From NCBI GenBank assembly GCA_001767035.1, contig MEKR01000198.1, positions 1 to 37,594 on the forward strand: a DNA stretch of 37,594 nucleotides, written 5' to 3'. Shown here piece by piece: positions 8,557 through 16,373 of the stretch. A model generated the notes under the pieces. The model did not search any database, was not told the DNA's origin, and saw only the letters and a list, made by a program, of their open reading frames with translations. Position numbers and translations under genes: made by a program. The number at the start of each line of letters is the position of its first letter. Positions within the stretch are counted from its first letter, which is position 1. This stretch comes from Acidobacteria bacterium RIFCSPLOWO2_02_FULL_61_28 (GTDB lineage: Bacteria > Acidobacteriota > Terriglobia > 2-12-FULL-54-10).

Positions 8557-8585
8557 TTGACCCAGCAAGGCGGCTGTCATAGAAT
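8557..8585 (+). promoter_or_regulatory. Predicted sigma70-type promoter of the molybdenum hydroxylase operon
   Basis: TTGACC (8557-8562), a 17-bp spacer and TAGAAT (8580-8585) match the -35/-10 consensus at five of six positions each with ideal spacing. It lies about 120 bp upstream of the [2Fe-2S] subunit start. Coordinates and spacing are read directly; activity is inferred. Confidence 0.6.
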
Positions 8586-8706
8586 TTGAAGCGTTGGAGC
8601 CGAGCACTCTCGCTGCTTGGACCGTGTGCAATCATCGTGCGGAGCGTTGGCGTCCTGTGCGGGCATAGCCCCCGCCGGCTGGCAGTCTTGGAACAGGGAG
8701 ATCCCC

Positions 8707-9696
8707 ATGGCAGACCGTAAAGAGTTCGTCCCACCCAAATCTTCAGAAGAGATCGAACCGGAATCGGGTAAACCACACCAGCCCCGCCCGGCGATTTCGC
8801 GGCGAGATTTTCTTGTCCGCAGCAACGCCGGAGCCGTCGCCGTCGGTGTCCTGACGGGAGCCGGCTTTGCCGCCAGCCAGACGCAGCGTCCGGCCGCTCC
8901 GGCGCAGGCCACCCGGCCCCCGGCGGTCGTTCCTCTGAAGGCCCGCCGGGTGTCGCTGGACATTGACCGCAAGAAGTATGACGTCAACGTGGATGTCCGC
9001 GAGAGCCTCTGGGAAACTCTGAACTACCAGTTGGGGCTTTCTAATTGCAATCTCGGCTGCGACCGCGCCCAGTGCGGCGCGTGCGCCGTGCTGGTGGACG
9101 GCAAAGCGGTGAACGGCTGCTCTGTCTTGACCGCCCGGCTGGGCCGCGGGCAGAAGATCCTGACCGTGGCCGGCATCTCCAACGGGCCGGGACTGCAAGG
9201 GCTGCATCCGGTGCAGCGCGCTTTCTGGCTGGAAGGCGGTTTCCAGTGCGGCATCTGCACGCGCGGCTTCGTGATGGCCTCGTATGCCTTGCTTCAGACC
9301 AACAAGAACCCGACCACGGCGGACATCAAAGAGGCGCTGGCGGGCAATATCTGCCGCTGCGGGGAGTACGCCAAGATTTATAGCTCGGTGAAGAAAGCAG
9401 CCGCGGAAATGCGCGGCGAGCGGGTCAGCTACACGGCGCCCTGGATCACCGAAGAAGCAATCACACCAGCGGCGGGACCTGTGGGAAACACCCTCTCCAA
9501 GCAGTTTGAATTTGCGACGCCTCTGGGCACCATCGAGCAGTTCGACGACCTGGCCCTGGAACTGAACCAGAAGCCCGGCATCGTCGGTGTATCCGGAACG
9601 GAGCGCACGATCACGCCGATCTGGGATCCCACCAGGCTGGACGAAGCCGGCGTGCGCCGGATTCTCGCGGAGGCAGGCCACCCTGTCAGGCCGTAA
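8707..9696 (+). CDS. Tat-exported [2Fe-2S] subunit of xanthine-dehydrogenase-family oxidoreductase (PaoA-like) with C-terminal HMA-like extension
   Basis: A 329-aa protein; the ATG at 8707 follows GGGAG, although the frame is open to 8617. Residues 31-55 carry a twin-arginine signal (SRRDFLVRSN then a hydrophobic stretch), so the folded complex is sent to the periplasm. The plant-ferredoxin-type cluster uses C118, C123, C126 and C138; the second [2Fe-2S] domain has CGIC (C181, C184) and CRC (C216, C218). Ordinary subunits stop near residue 235. Here about 95 more residues follow, and 266-327 has the strand/helix rhythm and GIVGV, ITPIWDP, RILAEAGH elements of a heavy-metal-associated domain without its CxxC. 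It transfers electrons from the Mo centre to FAD. First gene of the operon; 24 bp before the Mo subunit. Confidence 0.9.
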   Translation: MADRKEFVPPKSSEEIEPESGKPHQPRPAISRRDFLVRSNAGAVAVGVLTGAGFAASQTQRPAAPAQATRPPAVVPLKARRVSLDIDRKKYDVNVDVRESLWETLNYQLGLSNCNLGCDRAQCGACAVLVDGKAVNGCSVLTARLGRGQKILTVAGISNGPGLQGLHPVQRAFWLEGGFQCGICTRGFVMASYALLQTNKNPTTADIKEALAGNICRCGEYAKIYSSVKKAAAEMRGERVSYTAPWITEEAITPAAGPVGNTLSKQFEFATPLGTIEQFDDLALELNQKPGIVGVSGTERTITPIWDPTRLDEAGVRRILAEAGHPVRP

Positions 9697-9720
9697 GAAG
9701 GGCCAAGGAGGAGAAACGAC

Positions 9721-12222
9721 ATGAATGAGAAAGTTGATGCCCTGCGCGTGGTTCAAGACCCGGCCTATGCGGCCAGCCTGACCGAGGCTCACTGGCAATC
9801 TCTGGCCCTCGATCCGACCTGGAGCGAGCTGGTCGGAGAATTCCACGAGATGGTCGCTCCGGTGATGGCTCTCTATGCGCAAAACCTGGGCGTGCCCGTT
9901 TCCCAGGTGTTGCGGCCGGCCACCGCCGCCGCCGATACCACCCCGGGGAGGCCCGAACAGTTCCAGGTGCTCGGCAAGCGCGTTCCTCGCCTGCATGGCC
10001 TGGGGGTCGTCACGAATCTCGGCCAATTCACTCAGAACATGCGCATGCCCGGGATGCTCCATACGCGCACGCTGCGAAGCCCTCATCCCCACGCCAAAGT
10101 CAAGAGCGTCAACATCGCGAAGGCGCAGGCGCTGCCCGGCGTGGTGGCCGTCCTCTATCGCGGGAACCTTCCGGCGGAGTACCGCGACGTGAAGCTCGGG
10201 AGCGGCCCGCCGGACCGCTATCTCTTCAATGAAGAGGTTTTTGAGGTAGGAGCGCCCATCGCTGTGGTTGCGGCCGAGAATGAGCACATCGCCGATGAGG
10301 CGACCCACTTGATCGAGGTTGAGTACGAAGTCCTGCCCGCCACGCTGGACATGATGGAGGGAACTCGGGCCTCCACGGTCAAGCAATGGGAGAACAAAGA
10401 AAACGGGACCATCATCGCGGTGACGCCCCCGCTGGTCCGCGGAAACCCGGATACGGCGCGCGCCGACACGACGGTCGAAGCGGTGCTGACCAAGTCCACT
10501 GAGCAGCACATGGCCCTGGAACCGACCAACTCCCTGATGTATTGGGACCAGGACCGCCTGATTGCCTACTACACCTGCCAGCACGCGCACGGCTCCCGGG
10601 CCGGCCTTTCCCAGGCTTTGAAAATTCCCGCGAACCGCGTCCGTGTCATCCAGCCGGGCTACATGGGGTCGGGGTACGGCTACCGCTCCGGGGTCGAGCT
10701 GACCGAGATCCACACGGCTATTCTGGCGAAGATCACGGGCCGTCCGGTCAAGACGATCTACACGCGCGAGGAAGATTTCGTTGCGCGCACTCACCGCCCG
10801 GAGTTCCGCAACGAGATGAAGCTGGGCGTCAACCGCGACGGGACGATCCAGTCCGGTCAATTCCGCGTCTACTCCAATGTGGGGGCGCAGCGCGCCGGCT
10901 CGGCCAACGGGGCCTGGTTTATCATGCAGGACCTGTACAAGATTCCGAACCTGAAGCTCGAGGCGACTGACGTTTTTACTAACAGCTTCAAATCGGGCCC
11001 CTACCGGTGCGTGAGCCATCCCAACGGCACCTTTGCCCTGGAAATGATGATCGAGAAGGCGGCGTACGCCATCGGGATGGACCCCGTGGAGTTCCGGCTC
11101 AAGAATCTCAACGAGGAAGGCAATCCGGACAATAAGAAGCCGTTCAGCAACCCCGGCATCCGGGATTGCATCAACGCCGCTGCGAACCGGATCGGCTGGA
11201 AGCAGAAGTGGCATGCGGTCCGGGCAAAGGAAGTGCGGCCGGGCGTTTTTCACGGCATCGGCCTTGCCGCCCACGCTTGCAGCCACGGCGCCGGAACCAA
11301 CCCGGCCACCGGACAGGTCATCGTCAACCTGGACGGCAGCGTGCAATGTGTTTCGGGGTGCACCGAAATCGGGCCGGGGCAACGGACTCAAATGGCGATG
11401 ATTACGGCCGAGGCGCTTGGAGTGCCTCTGACCCGCGTGAGTATCACTACCTATATTGACACCGACAACACCACCGACACGGGAGGCACCAACGGAAGCC
11501 GGCAGACCAACACCGGCGGACGCGGCATCTACGAAGCCGCGATGGATGCCAAGCGCCAGATTCTGGCCATTGCCGCGGAAAAATTCGTAGACGACGCCAA
11601 GCGGAGGAACCAGCAGCTTCAGGTCACGGCGGATCAGTTGGATGTCAAGAACGGCGAGGTGTTCCTCAAGACCGAACCGTCTCGAAAGCTCCGGTTGCAG
11701 GAAGTCGTGTCGTTTGCCGGCCTCCCGATTCTCGGCCGGGCGATCTATAAGCAGGACGGGAAGTGGGAACGCACGGCCTGGGCGTCGCATGCCGTGGAGC
11801 TCGAATTAGACACGGCCACGGGGGTGGTCCACATCCTGAAGTACGTGGCCGCCCACGACGTGGGCCGAGCGATCAATCCGTTTGCGCTCGAACAACAGAT
11901 CGAAGGCGGCGTGGTCATGGCCCTGGGCGCCGTCTTCAACGAGGAGTTGTTGATTGATCGGGCCACCGGCCTGCCCCTGAACGCCAATATGCTGGATTAT
12001 CGGCCGCCGAGCATCAAGGACGTGCCCGAGGAGATTGACGTCGTCCTCATCGAGCACCCGAAGGAATATGGGGTTTTCGGCGCGCACGGGATCGGCGAGC
12101 CGCCCATGGCGCCCCCTGCGCCAGCGATTGCAGCAGCCATTTACAACGCGGTCGGGGCGTGGATGGAGCAGATGCCCATCTCGCGCGAGAAACTGCTGGC
12201 CGCACTCCGGAATGTGAGATAG
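9721..12222 (+). CDS. Molybdopterin-binding large subunit of xanthine-dehydrogenase-family oxidoreductase (PaoC/CoxL-like)
   Basis: An 833-aa catalytic subunit with a near-perfect ribosome site (AAGGAGGAG). After an unusual helical N-terminal extension (about 1-75) come the aldehyde oxidase/xanthine dehydrogenase a/b hammerhead domain (about 80-210) and the Mo-binding domains. The catalytic Glu is E793 in HGIGEPPM. The loop normally reading GGGFG is MGSGYGYRSG here (315-324), and the loop near the active site is GPYRCVSHP (426-434), a CoxL-like YRC rather than a xanthine-dehydrogenase FRG. Substrate (aldehyde, purine, N-heterocycle, CO) cannot be fixed; typical CO dehydrogenase AYRCSFR is not present. 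It has no signal peptide and presumably co-exports with the Tat-tagged small subunit. Confidence 0.92.
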   Translation: MNEKVDALRVVQDPAYAASLTEAHWQSLALDPTWSELVGEFHEMVAPVMALYAQNLGVPVSQVLRPATAAADTTPGRPEQFQVLGKRVPRLHGLGVVTNLGQFTQNMRMPGMLHTRTLRSPHPHAKVKSVNIAKAQALPGVVAVLYRGNLPAEYRDVKLGSGPPDRYLFNEEVFEVGAPIAVVAAENEHIADEATHLIEVEYEVLPATLDMMEGTRASTVKQWENKENGTIIAVTPPLVRGNPDTARADTTVEAVLTKSTEQHMALEPTNSLMYWDQDRLIAYYTCQHAHGSRAGLSQALKIPANRVRVIQPGYMGSGYGYRSGVELTEIHTAILAKITGRPVKTIYTREEDFVARTHRPEFRNEMKLGVNRDGTIQSGQFRVYSNVGAQRAGSANGAWFIMQDLYKIPNLKLEATDVFTNSFKSGPYRCVSHPNGTFALEMMIEKAAYAIGMDPVEFRLKNLNEEGNPDNKKPFSNPGIRDCINAAANRIGWKQKWHAVRAKEVRPGVFHGIGLAAHACSHGAGTNPATGQVIVNLDGSVQCVSGCTEIGPGQRTQMAMITAEALGVPLTRVSITTYIDTDNTTDTGGTNGSRQTNTGGRGIYEAAMDAKRQILAIAAEKFVDDAKRRNQQLQVTADQLDVKNGEVFLKTEPSRKLRLQEVVSFAGLPILGRAIYKQDGKWERTAWASHAVELELDTATGVVHILKYVAAHDVGRAINPFALEQQIEGGVVMALGAVFNEELLIDRATGLPLNANMLDYRPPSIKDVPEEIDVVLIEHPKEYGVFGAHGIGEPPMAPPAPAIAAAIYNAVGAWMEQMPISREKLLAALRNVR

Positions 12223-12226
12223 CAGG

Positions 12227-12316
12227 GGTAGCCACGGCAAGTCGCAGTTTGATTTGCCGTGGGTTTCTAAATTCGGGAAAAGCCCACGGCGAGAAAAAGC
12301 GTTCGCCGTGGCTACC
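12227..12316. repeat. Nested inverted repeat between the Mo and FAD subunit genes
   Basis: Four copies of a GCCACGGC-type word alternate in orientation: 12227-12240 (forward), 12254-12263 (reverse), 12283-12292 (forward) and 12302-12316 (reverse). Arms 1/2 and 3/4 can form two adjacent hairpins; alternatively 2/3 and 1/4 can pair into one long nested stem. It fills almost all of the 118-bp gap between two subunit genes that are otherwise expected to be tightly packed. It may be a REP-like element or an mRNA processing/stability structure that sets subunit ratio. Confidence 0.8.
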
Positions 12317-12340
12317 TTCGGGAACATGAGGTAAACGAAC

Positions 12341-13333
12341 ATGAAAAGCTTTGAACTCTACGAGCCCAAAACCGTTCGGGAAGCCGTCGGGGTCTTGGTC
12401 AAGTTCGGCAACAAGGCCCGGCCTCTCGCGGGTGGCAGCGACCTTGTGGCCGGGGTCATGAAAGATTGGGTCCAGGGGAAAGGAATGCCCCTGCCCGACG
12501 CCCTGGTGGACTTGACCACCATCCCGCAGCTCAAGGGCATTAAGGCGGACGCCCGGGGAGCTACGATCGGGGCCAATACCACCCTGACCGAGATCGTCGA
12601 GTCCAAGGAACTGAAGGACCGGTTTCCGCTGCTCACCGAGGCGGCCCAGAGCGTCGCATCCCCGCTGATCCGCAACTTTGGCACCTTGGGCGGCAACATC
12701 AACCAGCGCCCCCGCTGCTGGTTCTTCCGGGGCAAGGATTTCAACTGTTACAAAAAGGGCGGCGACTTCTGCTATTCCGTAAGCGGCGACAACCGTTACC
12801 ACGCCATCATCGGCGGGGAGCTTTGCTACATCGTCCATCCTTCGGACACGGCGACGGCGCTGCTGGCTCTCAATGCCCAGGCGAAGATCGCCGGACCCGC
12901 CGGCGAGCGGATGGTCCCGTTCGACAACTACTTCGTCGGACCGCGCCAGGATATTCTAAATGAGAGCGTCCTCAAGCCGGAGGAGCTTCTGGTCGAAGTG
13001 TTCATCCCGGCTCCTGCTCCGGGCACGAAGCAGGCATGGTCGAAGCTCAAGAACCGCGAGGTGTATGACTTTGCCATCGTCTCGGTCGCCGCAGCCTTCG
13101 CCGTCCAGAACGACACCTGGGTGGATGGCCGTATCGTGCTCGGCGGAGTCGCCCCGGTTCCCTATCGCGCCACTGCCATTGAAACCCAGCTCAAAGGCAA
13201 GAACATCAAGACCAGCGTCAAGCAGGCCGCGGCCGCCATCCGCACCGTCGCGCGCCCGATGAGCATGAATGCTTACAAGGTGGACCTCGCCCAGACTCTG
13301 ACGGAGCGAACCATCCTGGCGGCGCTTGCCTAA
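12341..13333 (+). CDS. FAD-binding subunit of xanthine-dehydrogenase-family oxidoreductase, with [4Fe-4S] cysteines (PaoB/CoxM-like)
   Basis: A 330-aa protein with the FAD-binding PP-loop segment RPLAGGSDLVAG (27-38) and the second flavin motif RNFGTLGGNINQRPRC (111-126). It contains four cysteines, C126, C136, C144 and C162, in the same arrangement (RC..FR, C..K.GG..C, EL C..HPSD) as in E. coli PaoB and 4-hydroxybenzoyl-CoA reductase beta, where they hold a [4Fe-4S] cluster. It should accept electrons from the [2Fe-2S] subunit and pass them to an external acceptor. The residues VARPMSMNAYKVDLAQTL near the C-terminus recur as relics at 15144 and 15821. It is separated from the Mo subunit by the nested inverted repeat. 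No PaoD/XdhC chaperone gene is present in the window. Confidence 0.92.
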   Translation: MKSFELYEPKTVREAVGVLVKFGNKARPLAGGSDLVAGVMKDWVQGKGMPLPDALVDLTTIPQLKGIKADARGATIGANTTLTEIVESKELKDRFPLLTEAAQSVASPLIRNFGTLGGNINQRPRCWFFRGKDFNCYKKGGDFCYSVSGDNRYHAIIGGELCYIVHPSDTATALLALNAQAKIAGPAGERMVPFDNYFVGPRQDILNESVLKPEELLVEVFIPAPAPGTKQAWSKLKNREVYDFAIVSVAAAFAVQNDTWVDGRIVLGGVAPVPYRATAIETQLKGKNIKTSVKQAAAAIRTVARPMSMNAYKVDLAQTLTERTILAALA

Positions 13334-13381
13334 GATTCAGATTGAACGGATACGAAAAGAAGAGATCAAGGAGGGATTGCC

Positions 13382-15070
13382 ATGTTCCAGCGTTGGTGTT
13401 CGAAGATCGTGGTTTGGATGGCGGTTGTGGTCGTGGTTGTCTCCGCCGGCTCGATGTGGGCACAGGACAGAGCCGGCAGCCTTCAGGGTGTGGTCAAGAG
13501 TTCCTCCGGAGCGCCTGTTTCTGGCGCTTTTGTAAAAATGAAGAATGCGGAGAGACGCTTGACATTCATGGTCGTCAGCCAGGCGCAAGGCCGTTACACG
13601 GCCAAGAATCTTCCCTCGGGCAAGTACGTGGTGCAGGGGATTGGGAATGGTTTTCAGAGCGATTGGTCGGCGCCGGTGGACGTAAACGGCCGGCCCGCGA
13701 CCTTGGACGTGTCGCTCACGGCTCCGCAGGCTTCCGCTCTGCCGAATGCGTGGCCCGGAAGGCAGCCGGGCGAAGGTGGCGGTGAGGGAGGTGGCGCAGA
13801 GAGGCCTCCGGACTTGCCGGAAGGGCCGGGCAAGCAGATCGCCCTCACCAAATGCAGCGTCTGCCATACCGCGGGCCGGATCGTAGGCTTCCGCGCCGAT
13901 CGGGAACGGTGGAAAGATACCATCGAGGACATGCGACTTTACATGCAAGGCTCCACGGTTTCTTTGAATTTGACCGATCAGGAAACGGGCGTCCTGCTGG
14001 ACTACATAACGAAGAACTTCGCCGAGGGCGTGGCGGGCCGTGCACCCCGGCCGAAGCCGGACCCCAACAGCCGCCTGCCCCGGACTCCGGTGACGGGCGC
14101 GGCCGCTCAGTATATCGCCGTGGAATTTGAGATTCCGACGACGAACACGGAACCGCACGAGGTCGCGGTGGACTCCGACGGAAATGGCTGGGCCAGCCAG
14201 CGCCGGGGCGGCAAACTGGGCCGATTGGATCCCAAGACGTTGACCTATTCCGAAGTGGCTCCGCCCGCGGCGGATTCGAAAAACGTGCGGCTGAACGCCA
14301 TTTGGGCCGGTCCGAACAACAAACTGTGGTTTCTTGACACCGGTCCCAATCGCCGCTGGTATGCCTACGATACCCGGACCCGGGAGTTCAACATCTTTCC
14401 GATGTCCACCAAGCTGCGAACCGGCGGCGCCGGCGGCAATACCATGCGGATGCACGCCAACGGAACCGTCTGGTTCAATGCCATCGGCAACAATACGGTC
14501 ATCCGGTTGGACCCCAAAACCAAGGAGTTCACCGGCTTTGAAGTTCCTTCCGGCGTCGCGGCTGGACGGAGCGCTTCTCCTTACGGGATGGTCATGGGGG
14601 GTGACGGCAAGGTCTACGTCGCCGAGAACGCCATGGACAAGATCGCCAAGGTTGACCCGATCACGGGAAAGATGGAAGAGTTTGACATTCCCGTCAAGGG
14701 CGCCGTCCCCCGCAAGGGAGGGCCGGACGCCCAGGGCAACGTCTGGTTCGGACTTCACGGCGCCGGCAAGCTCCTGAAGATTGACGTCAAGACCGGCAAG
14801 ATGTCCGTCTATACGCCCCCGACCGAAGACTCCGGCGTTTATGCGGTCAGCGTGGACATGAAAAACAATATCGTTTGGTTCGCGCAGCAGCAGGCGGATA
14901 AGATTGGCCGCTTCGATCCCAAGACCGAAACCTTCACGGAATTCCCGTTAATCAGCGCGGAGTCGGATCACAGAAGGCTCGAAGTTGACCAGAGCAATCC
15001 GAACCGCATCTGGTGGTCCGGGAATGATTCCAATAAGATCGGTTACATTGAAGTATTGAGCGGAAACTAG
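13382..15070 (+). CDS. Secreted fusion: carboxypeptidase-regulatory-like domain, heme c motif and Vgb/SMP-30-like beta-propeller
   Basis: A 562-aa protein with an ideal ribosome site (AAGGAGGG, five bases before ATG). Signal peptide 1-27 (ending MWAQ). Residues 30-113 form a carboxypeptidase D regulatory-like beta sandwich (GSLQGVVKSSSGAPVSGAFV). A Gly-rich linker (125-150) precedes a helical segment with CSVCH (158-162), a covalent heme c site. From about 230 on, repeated blades (GWASQRRGGKLGRLDPKT, GTVWFNAIGNNTVIRLDPKT, NVWFGLHGAGKLLKIDVKT, IVWFAQQQADKIGRFDPKT) match a virginiamycin-B-lyase-like propeller. It is last in the operon, 48 bp after the FAD subunit, and likely a periplasmic electron acceptor or partner for the molybdenum hydroxylase. 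Lyase activity should not be assumed. Confidence 0.85.
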   Translation: MFQRWCSKIVVWMAVVVVVVSAGSMWAQDRAGSLQGVVKSSSGAPVSGAFVKMKNAERRLTFMVVSQAQGRYTAKNLPSGKYVVQGIGNGFQSDWSAPVDVNGRPATLDVSLTAPQASALPNAWPGRQPGEGGGEGGGAERPPDLPEGPGKQIALTKCSVCHTAGRIVGFRADRERWKDTIEDMRLYMQGSTVSLNLTDQETGVLLDYITKNFAEGVAGRAPRPKPDPNSRLPRTPVTGAAAQYIAVEFEIPTTNTEPHEVAVDSDGNGWASQRRGGKLGRLDPKTLTYSEVAPPAADSKNVRLNAIWAGPNNKLWFLDTGPNRRWYAYDTRTREFNIFPMSTKLRTGGAGGNTMRMHANGTVWFNAIGNNTVIRLDPKTKEFTGFEVPSGVAAGRSASPYGMVMGGDGKVYVAENAMDKIAKVDPITGKMEEFDIPVKGAVPRKGGPDAQGNVWFGLHGAGKLLKIDVKTGKMSVYTPPTEDSGVYAVSVDMKNNIVWFAQQQADKIGRFDPKTETFTEFPLISAESDHRRLEVDQSNPNRIWWSGNDSNKIGYIEVLSGN

Positions 15071-15092
15071 AGGGAGTAGGTTGGAGTTGAGG

Positions 15093-15128
15093 AAAAGCCC
15101 TCCGCGAAAGTTTCGCGGAGGGCTTTTT
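15093..15128 (+). terminator. Rho-independent terminator after the molybdenum hydroxylase operon
   Basis: A 17-bp perfect inverted repeat (arms 15093-15109 and 15111-15127, GC core GCCCTCCGCG) ends in a run of Ts (TTTTT), 23 bp after the propeller gene's stop codon. Confidence 0.9.
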
Positions 15129-15143
15129 AACTGGACAATCCGG

Positions 15144-15250
15144 AGCAGGCCGCGGCTGCGATTCGCCCCGTCGCGCGCCCGATGAGCATAAACGCCTACA
15201 AGGTAGACCTCGCCCAGACTCTGGTCGAGCGCACTATCTTGGGGGCGTTA
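15144..15250 (+). pseudogene. Relic copy 1 of the FAD-subunit 3' end
   Basis: Over 107 bp this aligns without gaps to 13221-13327, the last codons of the FAD-subunit gene. It reads in frame as QAAAAIRPVARPMSINAYKV then DLAQTLVERTILGAL. Many differences are synonymous or conservative (AAT/AAC, TAC kept, GTG/GTA, CGAACC/CGCACT), so it derives from a diverged homologue rather than a fresh copy of the neighbour. It starts just after the terminator and has no upstream coding part. The frame then runs on into unrelated sequence. Confidence 0.75.
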
Positions 15251-15390
15251 GTTAGCGTAGGCTTTGGTGGCCGCGACGCAATGGACAGTTCGCCGGGATT
15301 GATATCACAGATAAAGCCGGCGAAATGCCGCTCGAAGCGGGCCGTATCCTCCCACATGTCCCCCCGACAGAATGCAGGCCTGGATTTTGC

Positions 15391-15419
15391 TTGACGAATC
15401 AATTTCCGCCGCCTAGAAT
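15391..15419 (+). promoter_or_regulatory. Predicted sigma70-type promoter of the small membrane protein gene
   Basis: TTGACG (15391-15396), 17-bp spacer, TAGAAT (15414-15419), 34 bp before the ATG at 15454. Near-consensus hexamers with ideal spacing. Confidence 0.6.
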
Positions 15420-15453
15420 CTAGCCAATTCTCGGTGACATGAGAGGGGGAGCC

Positions 15454-15786
15454 ATGGGTTTCTTGGTACTGATCTATTTGGGGATTATCGTCTTTCTCAT
15501 TGCCGCACTTTGGACGGTCTTTACCAAGGCCGGCCAGCCCGGCTGGGGAGCTATCGTTCCGATTTACAACATCATCCTGCTGCTGAAAATCGCAGGAAAG
15601 CCAGGCTGGTGGTTCTTCTTGTGTCTAATCCCGCTGGTGAACTTCGTCATCATCATCATGATTTATATCGCGCTGGCGAAGAATTTCGGCAAAGGCGGCG
15701 GGTTCGCGGCGGGGCTGCTTTTCCTCCCCTTCATCTTCTACCCCATGCTGGCTTGGGGCGACGCTCGGTACAGCGCCCAACCCTAA
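15454..15786 (+). CDS. Small DUF5684-like integral membrane protein
   Basis: A 110-aa protein; the ATG at 15454 is chosen because GAGAGGGGGA directly precedes it, while the upstream in-frame ATG at 15439 lies inside that site. It has three or four hydrophobic helices, and the segment TKAGQPGWGAIVPIYNIILLLKIAGKPGWWFFL has the paired 'GxPGW' turns typical of the DUF5684 family, sometimes found beside signal peptidase genes. Function is unknown. It sits between two relic copies of the FAD-subunit tail, which form direct repeats about 680 bp apart, suggesting the gene arrived or was rearranged together with them. It has its own promoter. Confidence 0.75.
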   Translation: MGFLVLIYLGIIVFLIAALWTVFTKAGQPGWGAIVPIYNIILLLKIAGKPGWWFFLCLIPLVNFVIIIMIYIALAKNFGKGGGFAAGLLFLPFIFYPMLAWGDARYSAQP

Positions 15787-15820
15787 CTCTGCGGCTGCGG
15801 TTCTTGGCCAGCGGTTGCGA

Positions 15821-15919
15821 GCCACGGCGATAGGGAGGGCGTCGCGTCCCACGAGCATGTACGCCTGCAAAGTGGACCTCGCCCAGAACAGGGTCGAGCG
15901 GACCATCCTGGGGGCGCTC
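15821..15919 (+). pseudogene. Relic copy 2 of the FAD-subunit 3' end
   Basis: The frame reads SRPTSMYACKVDLAQNRVER followed by TILGAL, aligned codon by codon with ARPMSMNAYKVDLAQTLTER of the FAD subunit; the preceding codons (ATAIG) align more weakly. It is more decayed than relic 1 but shares its VERTILGAL ending, so the two relics are closer to each other than to the intact gene at that point. Confidence 0.65.
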
Positions 15920-15960
15920 GGATACGCTACGCGCTGCCTGCTCGTCTAGGAAGGCGCCTT

Positions 15961-16296
15961 ATGAACGTTCGCGCGATTGCGGCAGTTTTTCTTCTCACGG
16001 TATTTCTGTACGGTTGTGGCATACCTGTTCCGGCTGACAAAGCAGACTACGTTGGGGAGTGGAGAGCCCCGGAAATGTACCTGTCCATTGCGCCAGACGG
16101 GCGCGTAGAATACAGACGACATCAGGGAAGCACCGAAACGACAATTACCGGACCTATCCAAGAGTTCAAAGGCAATGATTTCTCGGTTGGCATCCCGTTT
16201 CTTACAGCCACCTTCGTCGTTTCCAAGCCGCCCTACAAAGAAGGCGACACATGGAAAATGGTCGTGGACGGTGTTGAACTGACCAAGGTCCAATGA
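15961..16296 (+). CDS. Small putative lipoprotein of unknown function
   Basis: A 111-aa protein with a good ribosome site (AGGAAGG). The N-terminus MNVRAIAAVFLLTVFLYGCG carries a lipobox (LYGC, lipidated C19). The rest is a compact beta-rich domain: YVGEWRAPEMYLSIAPDGRV, TTITGPIQEFKGNDFSVGIP and WKMVVDGVELTKVQ. I recognise this pattern (GEW...dGrveY...PI.eF.GddF.vG...WKM.VDGveL) as a conserved hypothetical lipoprotein found mainly in proteobacteria, which may hint at horizontal gain. No function is known. It is preceded by relic copy 2 and followed by the hairpin-rich element. Confidence 0.75.
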   Translation: MNVRAIAAVFLLTVFLYGCGIPVPADKADYVGEWRAPEMYLSIAPDGRVEYRRHQGSTETTITGPIQEFKGNDFSVGIPFLTATFVVSKPPYKEGDTWKMVVDGVELTKVQ

Positions 16297-16373
16297 GGAG
16301 AACCCAGGCCGAGGGAAAACGCTCCCTTCGACATGTTCAGGGCAGGCTGGTGTGGCTACACCGCGTCCCATCA

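Noticed and set aside
8743-11790. A 1015-codon open frame on the minus strand across the molybdenum hydroxylase genes
   Set aside because: It is antisense to two genes with clear family motifs and ribosome sites; its translation is His/Arg/Gly-rich with no recognisable domain, typical of GC-rich shadow frames.
16319-16352. Minus-strand frame reading TPACPEHVEGS
   Set aside because: This peptide is the translation of a common intergenic repeat (CTTCGACATGTTCAGGGCAGG type) seen in many bacteria, not a gene.
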